NCBI GenBank assembly: GCA_023254015.1
Contig: JALQYS010000505.1
Coordinates: 1 to 14,293, forward strand
DNA: 14,293 nt
Origin: Paracoccaceae bacterium
GTDB taxonomy: Bacteria; Pseudomonadota; Alphaproteobacteria; Rhodobacterales; Rhodobacteraceae
Direction of reading: 5' to 3'
The position numbers and the translations under genes are program-made. The notes under the pieces are model-generated. The model was not told the origin of the DNA, did no database searches, and saw nothing but the letters and a program-made list of their open reading frames with translations. Shown here piece after piece: positions 5,679-14,293 of this stretch. Every line of letters starts with the position of its first letter. Within the stretch, counting starts at the first letter, position 1.

Positions 5679-6365
5679 ATGCGCGCCAAGACCCCCTTGC
5701 TGGCCAGTTTGGCCGTGATCGCCTTGTCTGCCCTGTCTGCCTGCACCGACCCCGGCTTTGTCACCCGCGAAGCAGGATATGAGGTGGACGAAGGCGGCTT
5801 TGGCAACGCCACCATGCAGAACACAAAGGTGATGATGGGCGAATGGGATGCCACCATGGCCCTTGGCAACCGCTTTGCCCAGGAAGTGCCCACGACCATC
5901 ACCTTTGCCTTCAACTCCTCGCAGCTGACGGATGAGGCCAAGGCCACGCTCAACCAGCAGGCCAACTTCATCCGCCAATTCCCCGAGGTGCGCTTCCGCG
6001 TATATGGCCATACCGATCTGGTGGGCTCTGACGCCTATAACAAGGCGCTTGGCCTGCGCCGGGCCAAGGCGGCGGTGGCCTATCTGTCGGCCCAAGGCAT
6101 CGGCACGGCCCGGCTTGAGGCGGTGGTCTCCTATGGCAAGACCCGGCCCCTGATCGCCACCCCTGGCCCCGAAGAACGCAATCGCCGCACCGTGACCGAG
6201 GTCACGGGATTCGTGAAGGGCAACCCGGCGGTGCTGAACGGCAAATATGCCGAGATCGTCTGGCGGACCTATGTCAACAGGGCGTCGGCCAACAGCCTTG
6301 CCGAACGGCCCCACCCGCGCAACACGACGCTTGTCACCCAGGTCGACCCCGCGTCGAACAACTGA
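5679..6365 (+). CDS. OmpA-domain lipoprotein in the tad locus (cpaD position)
   Basis: A 228-residue predicted outer-membrane lipoprotein. The signal peptide ends in the lipobox LSAC, with lipidated Cys22. The C-terminal OmpA/Pal-type peptidoglycan-binding domain spans roughly residues 70-175: TITFAFNSSQL (about 73-83), YGHTDLVGSDAYNKALGLRR with Asp113, and NRRTV at 168-172 with Arg169/Arg170; these Asp and Arg residues match those that hold diaminopimelate in the family. About 50 residues follow the domain. ATG 5679 is chosen because GGAG (5667-5670) is 8 bases upstream; a GTG at 5670 overlapping the cpaC stop is the alternative. The gene is tightly coupled to cpaC and stands where cpaD stands in Caulobacter. 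It probably ties the secretin complex to the cell wall; this is inferred from position and domain. Confidence 0.9.
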   Translation: MRAKTPLLASLAVIALSALSACTDPGFVTREAGYEVDEGGFGNATMQNTKVMMGEWDATMALGNRFAQEVPTTITFAFNSSQLTDEAKATLNQQANFIRQFPEVRFRVYGHTDLVGSDAYNKALGLRRAKAAVAYLSAQGIGTARLEAVVSYGKTRPLIATPGPEERNRRTVTEVTGFVKGNPAVLNGKYAEIVWRTYVNRASANSLAERPHPRNTTLVTQVDPASNN

Positions 6366-6377
6366 CCTTCGGCCAGC

Positions 6378-6397
6378 GCCCGCCACATCTGGCGGGC
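6378..6397 (+). terminator. Hairpin after the OmpA-like lipoprotein gene
   Basis: A perfect 8-base-pair stem (6378-6385 with 6390-6397) closes a CATC tetraloop 13 bases after the stop codon. What follows is CCTTGCCTTG rather than a T-run, so termination may be partial. The remaining gap to cpaE (to 6600) contains a T6 run (6463-6468) and a TTGACG hexamer (6456-6461) but no convincing -10 partner. Confidence 0.5.
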
Positions 6398-6585
6398 CCT
6401 TGCCTTGCCCGGTTTCGTTTCCCAACCCCGGCAGCACGTCGCCAAAAATCGCAGATTGACGCTTTTTTGGCCCCAATCTCGCCCAACTCCCCCGGCAAAT
6501 TTCTTCCAGATAAAGGCCCGAAGTGCGTCTCTCCGCTGAGTCGCCCCTCGGGCTCGCGGCCAGAACGGGCCGCTGTGTCGTCTTT

Positions 6586-6592
6586 GGAAGGA
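6586..6592 (+). promoter_or_regulatory. Ribosome-binding site deciding the cpaE start
   Basis: GGAAGGA lies 8 bases before the ATG at 6601. The reading frame is open to an earlier ATG at 6523, but no comparable site precedes that codon, so 6601 is preferred. Confidence 0.7.
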
Positions 6593-6600
6593 CTGAAGAG

Positions 6601-7866
6601 ATGTCGACTGTCGCAAACCTGCAACCGGATCCCGCGCCGATCCTGGCCTGCACCATCTCTCGGGATGTGCAGAACTTCGACCTTCTGATCGACGACATGG
6701 AGCAGGAACTGGGAGAGAACTGGGGGGATCTCGGCTTTGAGGATGCCCTGATCTTTCTGGGCCAACCCGAATCGGCGCTGCTGCAATTCGTCGCACTTGC
6801 CGTCGACAGCGATGATGAGACCGATCTGGCGCGGATCGGCGACATTATCCGCACGGCAAAGGAAAAGTCGATCAAGGTGATCCTGATTGCCGATCAGGTC
6901 AGCCCGATTGCCCTGCATCAGCTGCTGCGTCTGGGGGCGGATGACTTTGTGCCCTACCCCCTGCCCGAAGGCGCCCTGCACGAGGCGATTACCCGCGCCC
7001 CGAAGCAGCCCGAGCCGGAACCTGCCAGCGCCGCGCCGCAAGACGCCGATCCCGAACCCCACCCCACCTTCAAGGCCAAGGGCGACCGCGACGCGGTGAT
7101 CCTGCCTGTGCATGGTCTGGCCGGGGGCTGCGGCGCCTCGACCTTTGCGGCCAACCTCGCCTGGGAACTGGCAACCGGGTCAAAGACCGATGCGCCGCGG
7201 GTCTGCCTGATCGACCTCGATTTCCAGTATGGCTCGGCCGCGACCTATCTGGACCTGCCGCGCAAGGAAACCGTCTACGACTTTCTTTCCGACCTCGCCA
7301 ATGCCGACAGCGACACGATGCTGCAGGCGATGCTGACCTTCAACGACAAGCTGCATGTGCTGACCGCGCCCTCAGACATGCTGCCGCTGGACATTCTGGG
7401 CCCTGACGAGATCGGCCGCCTGCTGGACATGGCGCGGGCGAATTTCGACTTTGTCATCATCGACATGCCGAAAACCATCGTGGCCTGGACCGAAACCGTT
7501 CTGAACGCCGCCCATGTCTATTTCGCGCTGATCGAGCTGGATCTGCGTTCGGCGCAGAATGTGCTGCGGATGCTGCGCGCGCTCAAGGCCGAGGGGCTGC
7601 CGCATGAAAAGCTGCGCTTCGTACTGAACCGCGCGCCCAAGTTCACCGATCTTTCGGCAAAAAGCCGGGTCAAGCGCATGGCTGAAAGCCTGGATATCTC
7701 GCTGGAGGTGCAACTGCCCGATGGCGGCGCGCAGGTCACGCAGGCCAATGACCATGGCCTGCCGCTGCAGGAAAACGCCGGGAAGAACCCGCTGCGCAAA
7801 GAGATCGCGAAACTTGCCAAGTCGCTGGTCGAACTGAACAAGGCCGCCGAGTCCGGCAAGAGCTGA
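6601..7866 (+). CDS. cpaE: Tad pilus MinD/ParA-like ATPase CpaE (TadZ)
   Basis: A 421-residue CpaE/TadZ protein, the factor that places the pilus machine at its site in the cell. Residues 15-140 look like an atypical receiver domain (LLRLGADDFVPYPLPEGAL resembles the end of a receiver, with Tyr where a receiver has its conserved Lys). After a Pro/Glu-rich linker, the MinD/ParA-type domain begins near residue 163. Its P-loop reads GLAGGCGASTFAANL (172-186), LIDLDFQYG (203-211) follows, and FVIIDMP with Asp288 is the Walker B strand. Both lysines of the deviant Walker A motif (KGGxGKT) are missing, which may limit ATP turnover; loss of these lysines has precedent among CpaE/TadZ proteins. The gene is separated from the OmpA-like gene by 235 bases and followed by cpaF 24 bases after its stop. 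Confidence 0.93.
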   Translation: MSTVANLQPDPAPILACTISRDVQNFDLLIDDMEQELGENWGDLGFEDALIFLGQPESALLQFVALAVDSDDETDLARIGDIIRTAKEKSIKVILIADQVSPIALHQLLRLGADDFVPYPLPEGALHEAITRAPKQPEPEPASAAPQDADPEPHPTFKAKGDRDAVILPVHGLAGGCGASTFAANLAWELATGSKTDAPRVCLIDLDFQYGSAATYLDLPRKETVYDFLSDLANADSDTMLQAMLTFNDKLHVLTAPSDMLPLDILGPDEIGRLLDMARANFDFVIIDMPKTIVAWTETVLNAAHVYFALIELDLRSAQNVLRMLRALKAEGLPHEKLRFVLNRAPKFTDLSAKSRVKRMAESLDISLEVQLPDGGAQVTQANDHGLPLQENAGKNPLRKEIAKLAKSLVELNKAAESGKS

Positions 7867-7890
7867 CGCTTGGGAAGTCTGGGGGACAAC

Positions 7891-9351
<1,461 letters not shown>

Positions 9352-9363
9352 GGGGGCTGGCCT

Positions 9364-10332
9364 ATGCAGATTTCAGCCGCGCCGCTGATCTATATCCTGA
9401 TTTTCGTCGCCGTGGTGGCGCTGGTCGAAGGCGTCTATCTGACGGTTTTCGGCAAGTCGATCAGCCTGAGCAGCCGGATGTCGCGACGTCTTGCGCTTCT
9501 GGAAAAGAACAACAACCGGGAAGAGGTGCTGGAACAACTCCGCAAGGAGATGTCGCAGCACATGTCCTCGCGCGGGATCCCGCTTTATTCGATCCTGGCC
9601 ACCAAGGCCCAAAAGGCCAACATCGCCTTTTCGCCGAAACAGCTGATCCTGATCATGGGGGTGCTGACGGTGTTTTCCTATTTCGCCCTGACCATCGGAA
9701 CCGAGGCGGGCACGCCGGTGCGGATTCTGGTCGCCATCGCCATGGGTGTGGGCGGGGTCTATGTCTGGGTGAACAACAAGGCGAAAAAGCGCATGGCGCT
9801 TTTGGAAGAGCAACTGCCCGACGCGGTGGAGCTGATGGTGCGATCCTTGCGGGTGGGCCATCCGTTTTCCTCGGCCATCGGCATCGTGTCGAAGGAAATC
9901 CCCGACCCGCTGGGATCGGAGTTCGGGCTGATCGCAGACGAGGCCGCCTATGGCCGCGATGTTGCCGAAAGCCTGAAGGCCTTTGCCGAACGGATGGACA
10001 GCCAGGACCTGCGCTTTCTGGCGGTGGCTGTGGCCATCCAGCAGCAGTCTGGCGGCAACCTGGCCGAGATCCTGGAAGGTCTGGCCAAGGTGATCCGCGC
10101 ACGGTTCAAGCTGTTCCGCCGGGTCAAGGCGATCACGGCCGAGGCAAAATGGTCAGGCATGTTCCTGTCGGCCTTCCCGATCGGGGCGCTGATCATGATC
10201 AACGTCATTCAGCCGAATTATTACGACGACGTGAAGGAAACCGCAGCCTTCATCCCGGCCGCGCTGGTGGTGGCGGTCTTTCTTATCATCAACGTGATCT
10301 TCATGAAGATCATGGTCAATATCAAGGTCTAG
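9364..10332 (+). CDS. tadB: Tad pilus inner-membrane platform protein TadB
   Basis: A 322-residue polytopic membrane protein of the GspF/TadB family. A hydrophobic segment at residues 7-27 starts the protein, two more lie near 95-135, and two close the C-terminus near 260-280 and 293-315. The T2SSF domain (about 155-280) shows LPDAVELMVRSLRVGHPF, GRDVAESLKAFAERM and QQQSGGNLAEILEGLAKVIR, the usual platform signatures. It works with TadC as the base on which CpaF acts to add or remove pilins. AGGGGG (9351-9356) overlaps the cpaF stop and serves as the ribosome-binding site, pointing to translational coupling. tadC begins 9 bases after the stop. Confidence 0.95.
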   Translation: MQISAAPLIYILIFVAVVALVEGVYLTVFGKSISLSSRMSRRLALLEKNNNREEVLEQLRKEMSQHMSSRGIPLYSILATKAQKANIAFSPKQLILIMGVLTVFSYFALTIGTEAGTPVRILVAIAMGVGGVYVWVNNKAKKRMALLEEQLPDAVELMVRSLRVGHPFSSAIGIVSKEIPDPLGSEFGLIADEAAYGRDVAESLKAFAERMDSQDLRFLAVAVAIQQQSGGNLAEILEGLAKVIRARFKLFRRVKAITAEAKWSGMFLSAFPIGALIMINVIQPNYYDDVKETAAFIPAALVVAVFLIINVIFMKIMVNIKV

Positions 10333-10341
10333 GGCACGAAC

Positions 10342-11325
10342 ATGCTGAACACCGTCAACCAGATGCTGACCGAGGCGCTGGGGCCGCTGGGGCCCTTGCT
10401 GGCGCTGGGGTTCCTTGGCGTCGTGCTGGTGCTGATCGCCCTGCCCGCGATGCTGAAAAAGGAAACCGACGGATTTGCCAAGCTGAAGGCACAGGCGCAG
10501 GCCGCCAAGTCGCCCCGCAAGGACGACAGCGCCGATCTGCGCCGGGCGGGCAAGGTCGACAAGCTGGAAAAATTCGCCCATTTCCTGGAACCGCAGGATG
10601 CCGAGCAGATGTCGGCCTCGCGCATGAAACTCTTGCGCGCGGGCTATCGCGCCAAGAACGCCGTGCGCATGTTCCACTTTGCCCAGTTCGCGCTGGGTCT
10701 GGGGTTTCTGGCCTTTGGCGTAATGTATGCGATGCTGATGCAGTCGAAACAGGAAGTTTCGACGCAGTTTCTGGTGCTGTCGACCATCATTCCGGGCGCG
10801 GCGGGCTATTATCTGCCGCAATACTGGGTCCAGCGCCGCCTGCAATCGCGTCAGCAGGAAATCATCTCGGGCTTTCCTGATGCGCTGGACATGATGCTGG
10901 TCTGCGTCGAGGCCGGTCAGTCGCTGGACCAGTCGATCAACCGGGTGGCCAAGGAAAGCCGGGCGGGCTATCCGGCGCTGGCGGACGAATTCGAGATGGT
11001 CGCGCATGAGGTCAAGGCCGGCAAGGAGCGGGTGCAGGTGCTGAAAGACATGTCCGAACGTGTGGGCATCCCCGATGTGTCGTCTTTCGTCACCACGCTG
11101 GTGCAATCGGCCACCTTCGGCACCTCGATCGCCGAGGCGCTTCGGGTCTATTCCAACGAAATGCGCGACAAACGCGTGATGCGCGCCGAAGAAAAGGCAA
11201 ACACCTTGCCGACCAAGCTGACGCTGGGCACAATGATGTTCACCGTTCCGCCCCTGATGATCATCCTGATCGGGCCCTCGGTTCATGGTATCGCCACGAC
11301 CCTTTCGATGGGGGCTGGCCAGTAA
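10342..11325 (+). CDS. tadC: Tad pilus inner-membrane platform protein TadC
   Basis: A 327-residue paralogue of TadB in the same GspF-like family. It begins with a hydrophobic segment (about 12-36), has two near 110-160, and ends with a pair around 275-315 (LGTMMFTVPPLMIILIGPSV). The T2SSF domain carries PDALDMMLVCVEAGQSLDQS, EFEMVAHEVKAGKERVQVL and GIPDVSSFVTTLVQSATFG. TadB and TadC are thought to form a mixed platform in the inner membrane. Only AGGG (10331-10334) overlapping the tadB stop is visible as a ribosome-binding site, so translation probably relies on coupling. The next gene starts 16 bases after the stop. Confidence 0.95.
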   Translation: MLNTVNQMLTEALGPLGPLLALGFLGVVLVLIALPAMLKKETDGFAKLKAQAQAAKSPRKDDSADLRRAGKVDKLEKFAHFLEPQDAEQMSASRMKLLRAGYRAKNAVRMFHFAQFALGLGFLAFGVMYAMLMQSKQEVSTQFLVLSTIIPGAAGYYLPQYWVQRRLQSRQQEIISGFPDALDMMLVCVEAGQSLDQSINRVAKESRAGYPALADEFEMVAHEVKAGKERVQVLKDMSERVGIPDVSSFVTTLVQSATFGTSIAEALRVYSNEMRDKRVMRAEEKANTLPTKLTLGTMMFTVPPLMIILIGPSVHGIATTLSMGAGQ

Positions 11326-11341
11326 CGAAAAGGTCTGCCGC

Positions 11342-11908
11342 GTGCGACGACTTCCGGCCCTTGCCCTTCTGCTGTTCCTGGCCGCCTGTGGATCGGGCGG
11401 CCTTGGATTTTCGCAAGACGCCAACCGCCCGCCGCCCGCCGATGCCCGCGAAAAGGGGGTGGATGGGCTTCTGGTGGGTCACCGGCTGATGGCCGCGGGC
11501 GAATATGACCTTGCGCTCAAGGCCTATTTGCGCGCCGCCGCCGAAACCGGGATCAATGTCGATGTCTTGTCGGCGCTGGGATCGGCCAACCTGAAGCTGG
11601 ATCGCCTGGGTCAGGCCGAACAGCTCTTGCGCCGCGCGGTGGAACTGGACCCCAGCTTTGTGCCGGCCCAGAACAATCTGGGCGTCGTGCTGATGGAACG
11701 CGGCAAGGTCGGCGAGGCGCGGGTGGTGTTCCAGCAGGCCTTTGCCCTAGACAGTGGCCAAACGGACTCGATCCGCGAGAATTTGAAACTGGCTATCGCG
11801 CGCAGCGAAAGCACGGTATATTCCAAACCGGAAGGCGGCCCGGAAGAGCCGAAATACAACCTGATGCGGCGCGGAACGGGCGCGTATGTGCTTTTGACGC
11901 AGCTTTAG
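11342..11908 (+). CDS. tadD: TPR lipoprotein, TadD type (first copy)
   Basis: A 188-residue predicted lipoprotein with tetratricopeptide repeats. The start is a GTG at 11342: AAAAGG (11328-11333) lies 8 bases before it, and it yields a short basic, hydrophobic signal ending in LAAC with lipidated Cys16. Repeats can be read from about residue 42 to 135 (for example AAGEYDLALKAYLRAAAETG, LGSANLKLDRLGQAEQLLRRA and LGVVLMERGKVGEARVVFQQA). TadD proteins act as pilotins or assembly factors for the secretin in the outer membrane. A second TadD-like gene follows 51 bases later, and the two share repeats but little other sequence. An in-frame ATG at 11285 lies inside tadC and would disrupt the signal peptide. 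Confidence 0.88.
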   Translation: MRRLPALALLLFLAACGSGGLGFSQDANRPPPADAREKGVDGLLVGHRLMAAGEYDLALKAYLRAAAETGINVDVLSALGSANLKLDRLGQAEQLLRRAVELDPSFVPAQNNLGVVLMERGKVGEARVVFQQAFALDSGQTDSIRENLKLAIARSESTVYSKPEGGPEEPKYNLMRRGTGAYVLLTQL

Positions 11909-11959
11909 GCGGAACCGGACCGGACGACCAAGACGACGAGCAGTCAAGAAGGACGCAAA

Positions 11960-12808
11960 ATGCGCCACCCGGTTTTCCTGTCGGTTGCCCTTCTGGGCAG
12001 CCTTGGCCTTGCGGCGTGCAATCAGCCGCGCTCCAACGCCGAAGTTCAGCGCGCGATCAAGTCGGTGAACGTGATCGACGAGTCGAACCTGTCGGACATC
12101 ATGCTGACCGTGGGCGACCCGAACGAGGCCGTTGCCTATTTTCAAAAGGCCAGCGCCGAAAACCCCGACCGGCTGGATCTGAAACGCGGCTATGCCAAAT
12201 CGCTGATCCGCGCAGGCCAGACGGCGCAGGGCGTCTCTGCCTGGGATCAGGTGGTGGCCCACCCCGAGGCCTCGCTGGATGACCGGGTGTCGCTGGCAGA
12301 TGCGCTGATTCGCGCCAACGACTGGACGCGCGCCGAGGCCGAGCTGAACAAGATCCCCCCAACGCATGAAACCTACGAGCGCTACCGCCTTGAGGCGATG
12401 GTGGCCGACAGCAAGAAGAACTGGAAGAAGGCTGACAGTTTCTACGAAATTGCCGCAGGTTTGACGACAAAACCGGCCGGCGTGCTGAACAACTGGGGTT
12501 TCTCGAAGCTTTCGCGCAAGGAATATGGCGCGGCGGAAAAGCTGTTCACCCAAGCCCTGACCTTTGACCCCACGCTGTTCACCGCCAAGAACAACCTTGT
12601 CATGGCCCGCGGCGCCCAGCGCAAATATGACATGCCGGTGATCGAGATGTCCCAGACCGAGCGGGCAGAGCTGCTCTATACGCTTGGCCTGACGGCGGTC
12701 AAACAAGGCGACATCAATGTCGGCAAGGGGTTGTTGCAGAACGCCATCGACACCCACCCGCAGCATTTCGAAGCTGCCGTCCGCAGCCTTGACGCCCTGG
12801 AAAGCTGA
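11960..12808 (+). CDS. tadD: TPR lipoprotein, TadD type (second copy)
   Basis: A 282-residue predicted lipoprotein with TPR repeats. The signal peptide ends GLAAC, with Cys20 as the lipid site. Repeats recur from about residue 50 to 265: EAVAYFQKASAENPDRLDL, GYAKSLIRAGQTAQGVSAWD, NNWGFSKLSRKEYGAAEKLF and QGDINVGKGLLQNAIDTHP. AGAAGGA (11947-11953) is 6 bases before the ATG. Tad loci of Rhodobacterales often carry two such genes; one may support the CpaC secretin and the other the OmpA-like lipoprotein, but that division is only a guess. The prepilin peptidase begins 1 base after the stop, so the two are co-translated. Confidence 0.88.
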   Translation: MRHPVFLSVALLGSLGLAACNQPRSNAEVQRAIKSVNVIDESNLSDIMLTVGDPNEAVAYFQKASAENPDRLDLKRGYAKSLIRAGQTAQGVSAWDQVVAHPEASLDDRVSLADALIRANDWTRAEAELNKIPPTHETYERYRLEAMVADSKKNWKKADSFYEIAAGLTTKPAGVLNNWGFSKLSRKEYGAAEKLFTQALTFDPTLFTAKNNLVMARGAQRKYDMPVIEMSQTERAELLYTLGLTAVKQGDINVGKGLLQNAIDTHPQHFEAAVRSLDALES

Positions 12809-12809
12809 C

Positions 12810-13322
12810 GTGATCGCCCTTCCCCCGCTTGCAGCCCTTTTGCTGCTTATCCCTGCGCTCCCCATTGGCATCTGGGTGGCCTGGTCCGACATGAAGTCGA
12901 TGAAAATCCCGAACAAGGCGGTTCTGGCGCTGCTGGCCGGATTTGTTCTGGCCGGTCTGGCGCTGATGCTGCTGCAACTGCTGCTGCCAATGGCCTTTCT
13001 TTGGGCGCTGGCGCTGGGGGCCATCGTGCTGGTGGCTGGTTTCCTTGGCAATGCCGCCGGGCTTTTCGGCGCGGGCGACGCAAAATTCGCCGCTGCCATG
13101 GCGCCCTTCTTTGTCGGGGCCGACCTGCGCTTTGTGCTGGGCCTGTTCGCCGCCTGCCTCTTGGCCGCCTTTGCCAGCCACCGTCTGGCAGGCCGCATCC
13201 CCGCCTTCCGCGCCGCGACCGCCGACTGGCAAAGCTGGACCCACAAGGATTTTCCCATGGGGCTGGCCCTGTCGGGAACATTGATCTTCTACCTTTTGGC
13301 CGCACTCCTGCCGCTTTTCTAA
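12810..13322 (+). CDS. cpaA: Prepilin peptidase, A24 family (CpaA/TadV)
   Basis: A 170-residue polytopic membrane protease that cleaves Flp prepilins after the glycine of their leaders. The start is GTG 12810, placed 1 base after the tadD stop, with GGAAAG (12799-12804) just upstream; no ATG is available before residue 28. The first hydrophobic segment (2-24) leads into WSDMKSMKIPN with the first catalytic Asp27. Two hydrophobic segments follow (about 38-58 and 62-82). GAGDAKF holds the second catalytic Asp90. Further segments end the protein. It has the short form seen for TadV/CpaA, lacking the N-methylase part of PilD. Its predicted substrates are the three pilins at the start of the locus, although these have Asp-Trp at +5/+6 instead of Glu-Tyr. 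Confidence 0.93.
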   Translation: MIALPPLAALLLLIPALPIGIWVAWSDMKSMKIPNKAVLALLAGFVLAGLALMLLQLLLPMAFLWALALGAIVLVAGFLGNAAGLFGAGDAKFAAAMAPFFVGADLRFVLGLFAACLLAAFASHRLAGRIPAFRAATADWQSWTHKDFPMGLALSGTLIFYLLAALLPLF

Positions 13323-13332
13323 GGCCTGTTGT

Positions 13333-13365
13333 CAACAATCCCCGGTGGTGCCCGGGGAATCGTTG
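13333..13365 (+). terminator. Long hairpin between cpaA and the AAA+ ATPase gene
   Basis: CAACAATCCCCGG (13333-13345) can pair with CCGGGGAATCGTTG (13352-13365) with one bulged base and one mismatch, leaving a 6-base loop. The stem is long and stable. There is no T-run after it, so it is either a Rho-assisted end of the tad operon or a structured leader of the ATPase gene, whose ribosome-binding site begins 4 bases later. Confidence 0.55.
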
Positions 13366-13379
13366 CACGAGGTCTGCCC

Positions 13380-14293
13380 ATGAACATGCAAGCATCCCCA
13401 CCACCCAGCGGCGTTCAGGCCCCGCCCCAACCCAAGGCGCTGGCCGATACCGGGCTGTCGCTGGTGATGATGCGCGACATCCTGCTGAAAACCATGTTCC
13501 GGATGAACCTTGATCTGGTCACCGAAATCTCGCGCACCATCGCCCTGCCGGTGCCCTTGACGCAGGAACTGGTCGATCTGGCGCGCAGCCAGCGCCTTTT
13601 GGAGGCGACGGGCACCCTGCACGCCACCTCGGGCAACGAGATGGGGTATCAACTGACTGATGCGGGCAAATCCCGCGCGCTGGATGCCCTGAGCCAGTCT
13701 GAATATTATGGCGCGCTGCCGGTGCCTCTGAGCGCTTATTCCGATCAGATGAAGCGCCAATCGGTGCGCAACCTGAAACTGACGCGGCCAGAACTGATGG
13801 CGGGCATGGGCCATCTGATCCTGCCGCATGATCTGATCGACAATCTTGGCCCTGCTGTCACGTCTGGTCGATCAATCCTGATGTATGGCCCGCCCGGCAA
13901 CGGCAAATCCAGCATCTCGAACGGTATCCGCGCCGCCCTTGGTGACAAGATCTACATCCCCCGCGCCATCGAATATGCGGGGCAGGTCATCACCGTCTAC
14001 GACCCGCTCGTGCATTCCAAGGCCGAGGAATCCGTCGACGACCCCAATTCGCTGCGCCGGTCCGGCAACCGTTTCGACAACCGCTATGTCTATTGCGAGC
14101 GGCCTTCGGTGGTGACGGGGGGCGAATTGACGCTGGACATGCTCGACCTGAAATACAACCCGACGGCCCGCACCTATCAGGCACCGCTTCAGTTGAAGTC
14201 CTCTGGCGGGATTTTCATCGTGGACGACCTTGGTCGTCAGGCCGAGCCCCCGCAGGCGCTAATCAACCGCTGGATCGTTCCGTTGGAAGAAGG
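13380..14293 (+). CDS. AAA+ ATPase with N-terminal winged-helix-like region (partial)
   Basis: Open from ATG 13380 to the end of the window, giving 304 residues of a longer protein. GAGG (13369-13372) is 7 bases before the start. Residues 20-110 look like a winged-helix unit: a helical MMRDILLKTMFR segment, LPVPLTQELVDLARSQRLLE, then GYQLTDAGKSRALDAL, a typical wing and last helix. A linker with YYGALPVPLSAY follows. The AAA+ core has Walker A GPPGNGKSS (170-178, Lys176), a long segment with VYDPLVHSK, and Walker B FIVDDLGRQ with Asp282/Asp283; the aspartate pair replaces the more common Asp-Glu. The C-terminal sensor 2 region is outside the window. I recall similar ATPases of unassigned function, annotated as AAA ATPases with chaperone-like activity, in several phyla. 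Its place after the tad genes suggests, without proving, a link to pilus regulation. Confidence 0.85.
   Translation, partial: MNMQASPPPSGVQAPPQPKALADTGLSLVMMRDILLKTMFRMNLDLVTEISRTIALPVPLTQELVDLARSQRLLEATGTLHATSGNEMGYQLTDAGKSRALDALSQSEYYGALPVPLSAYSDQMKRQSVRNLKLTRPELMAGMGHLILPHDLIDNLGPAVTSGRSILMYGPPGNGKSSISNGIRAALGDKIYIPRAIEYAGQVITVYDPLVHSKAEESVDDPNSLRRSGNRFDNRYVYCERPSVVTGGELTLDMLDLKYNPTARTYQAPLQLKSSGGIFIVDDLGRQAEPPQALINRWIVPLEE

Noticed and set aside
6456..6484. Possible sigma-70 promoter before cpaE starting with TTGACG
   Set aside because: No acceptable -10 hexamer is found 16-18 bases downstream.
10153..11424. Minus-strand open frame of 423 codons opposite tadB and tadC
   Set aside because: The product is a His/Arg/Gln-rich shadow of two well-supported platform genes, with no domain and no ribosome-binding site noticed.
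11747..13258. Minus-strand open frame of 503 codons opposite tadD and cpaA
   Set aside because: It crosses four genes or gene ends on the other strand that all have clear motifs. Length alone is not evidence in DNA this rich in GC.

Overview
The window is GC-rich DNA that reads as a chromosome segment of a Rhodobacteraceae-type alphaproteobacterium. The evidence is the gene order, the codon use, pilins with a G|AVTVDW-type N-terminus, an OmpA-like lipoprotein sitting between cpaC and cpaE, and an intergenic element of a kind I recall from that family. The genus is not determined.

Layout. Positions 1-851 hold the 3' end of scoA and all of scoB, the two subunits of a 3-oxoacid (succinyl-CoA:acetoacetate type) CoA-transferase. 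A folded intergenic element (903-960) separates scoB from a convergent, exported lytic transglycosylase on the minus strand (964-1821). A 337-base divergent intergenic region (1822-2158) follows. From 2159 to 13322 everything lies on the plus strand and forms an almost complete tad/cpa (type IVc, Flp) pilus locus. Its order is: two tandem pilin genes encoding identical proteins, a third divergent Flp-like pilin, cpaB, cpaC (secretin), an OmpA-domain lipoprotein, cpaE, cpaF, tadB, tadC, two TPR lipoproteins of the TadD type, and the A24 prepilin peptidase cpaA/tadV. After a hairpin-containing gap, a AAA+ ATPase with an N-terminal region that looks like a winged helix begins at 13380 and runs off the window.

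How the genes work together (known roles of the families, applied here). CpaA/TadV cleaves the Flp prepilins. The CpaF ATPase, with the TadB and TadC inner-membrane platform proteins, drives assembly, and CpaE is the MinD/ParA-like localisation factor. CpaB and the CpaC secretin form the periplasmic and outer-membrane passage, helped by the TadD lipoproteins and probably by the OmpA-like lipoprotein, which could anchor the channel to peptidoglycan. The divergent transglycosylase could open the wall for the machine, but nothing in the sequence links it directly.

Expression seems to be layered. Each of the two major pilin genes is followed by its own GC-rich hairpin, and further hairpins lie after cpaB, after the OmpA-like gene and after cpaA. 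The gaps before flp1, cpaC and cpaE are large enough for promoters. The first holds a near match to the CtrA site, and the second holds a perfect DnaA-box sequence plus a GANTC site. The locus is a recognised system rather than a wholly new one. The points most worth a second look are the pilin duplication, the replacement of cpaD by an OmpA-like lipoprotein, the CpaE P-loop without lysines, and the terminal AAA+ ATPase.
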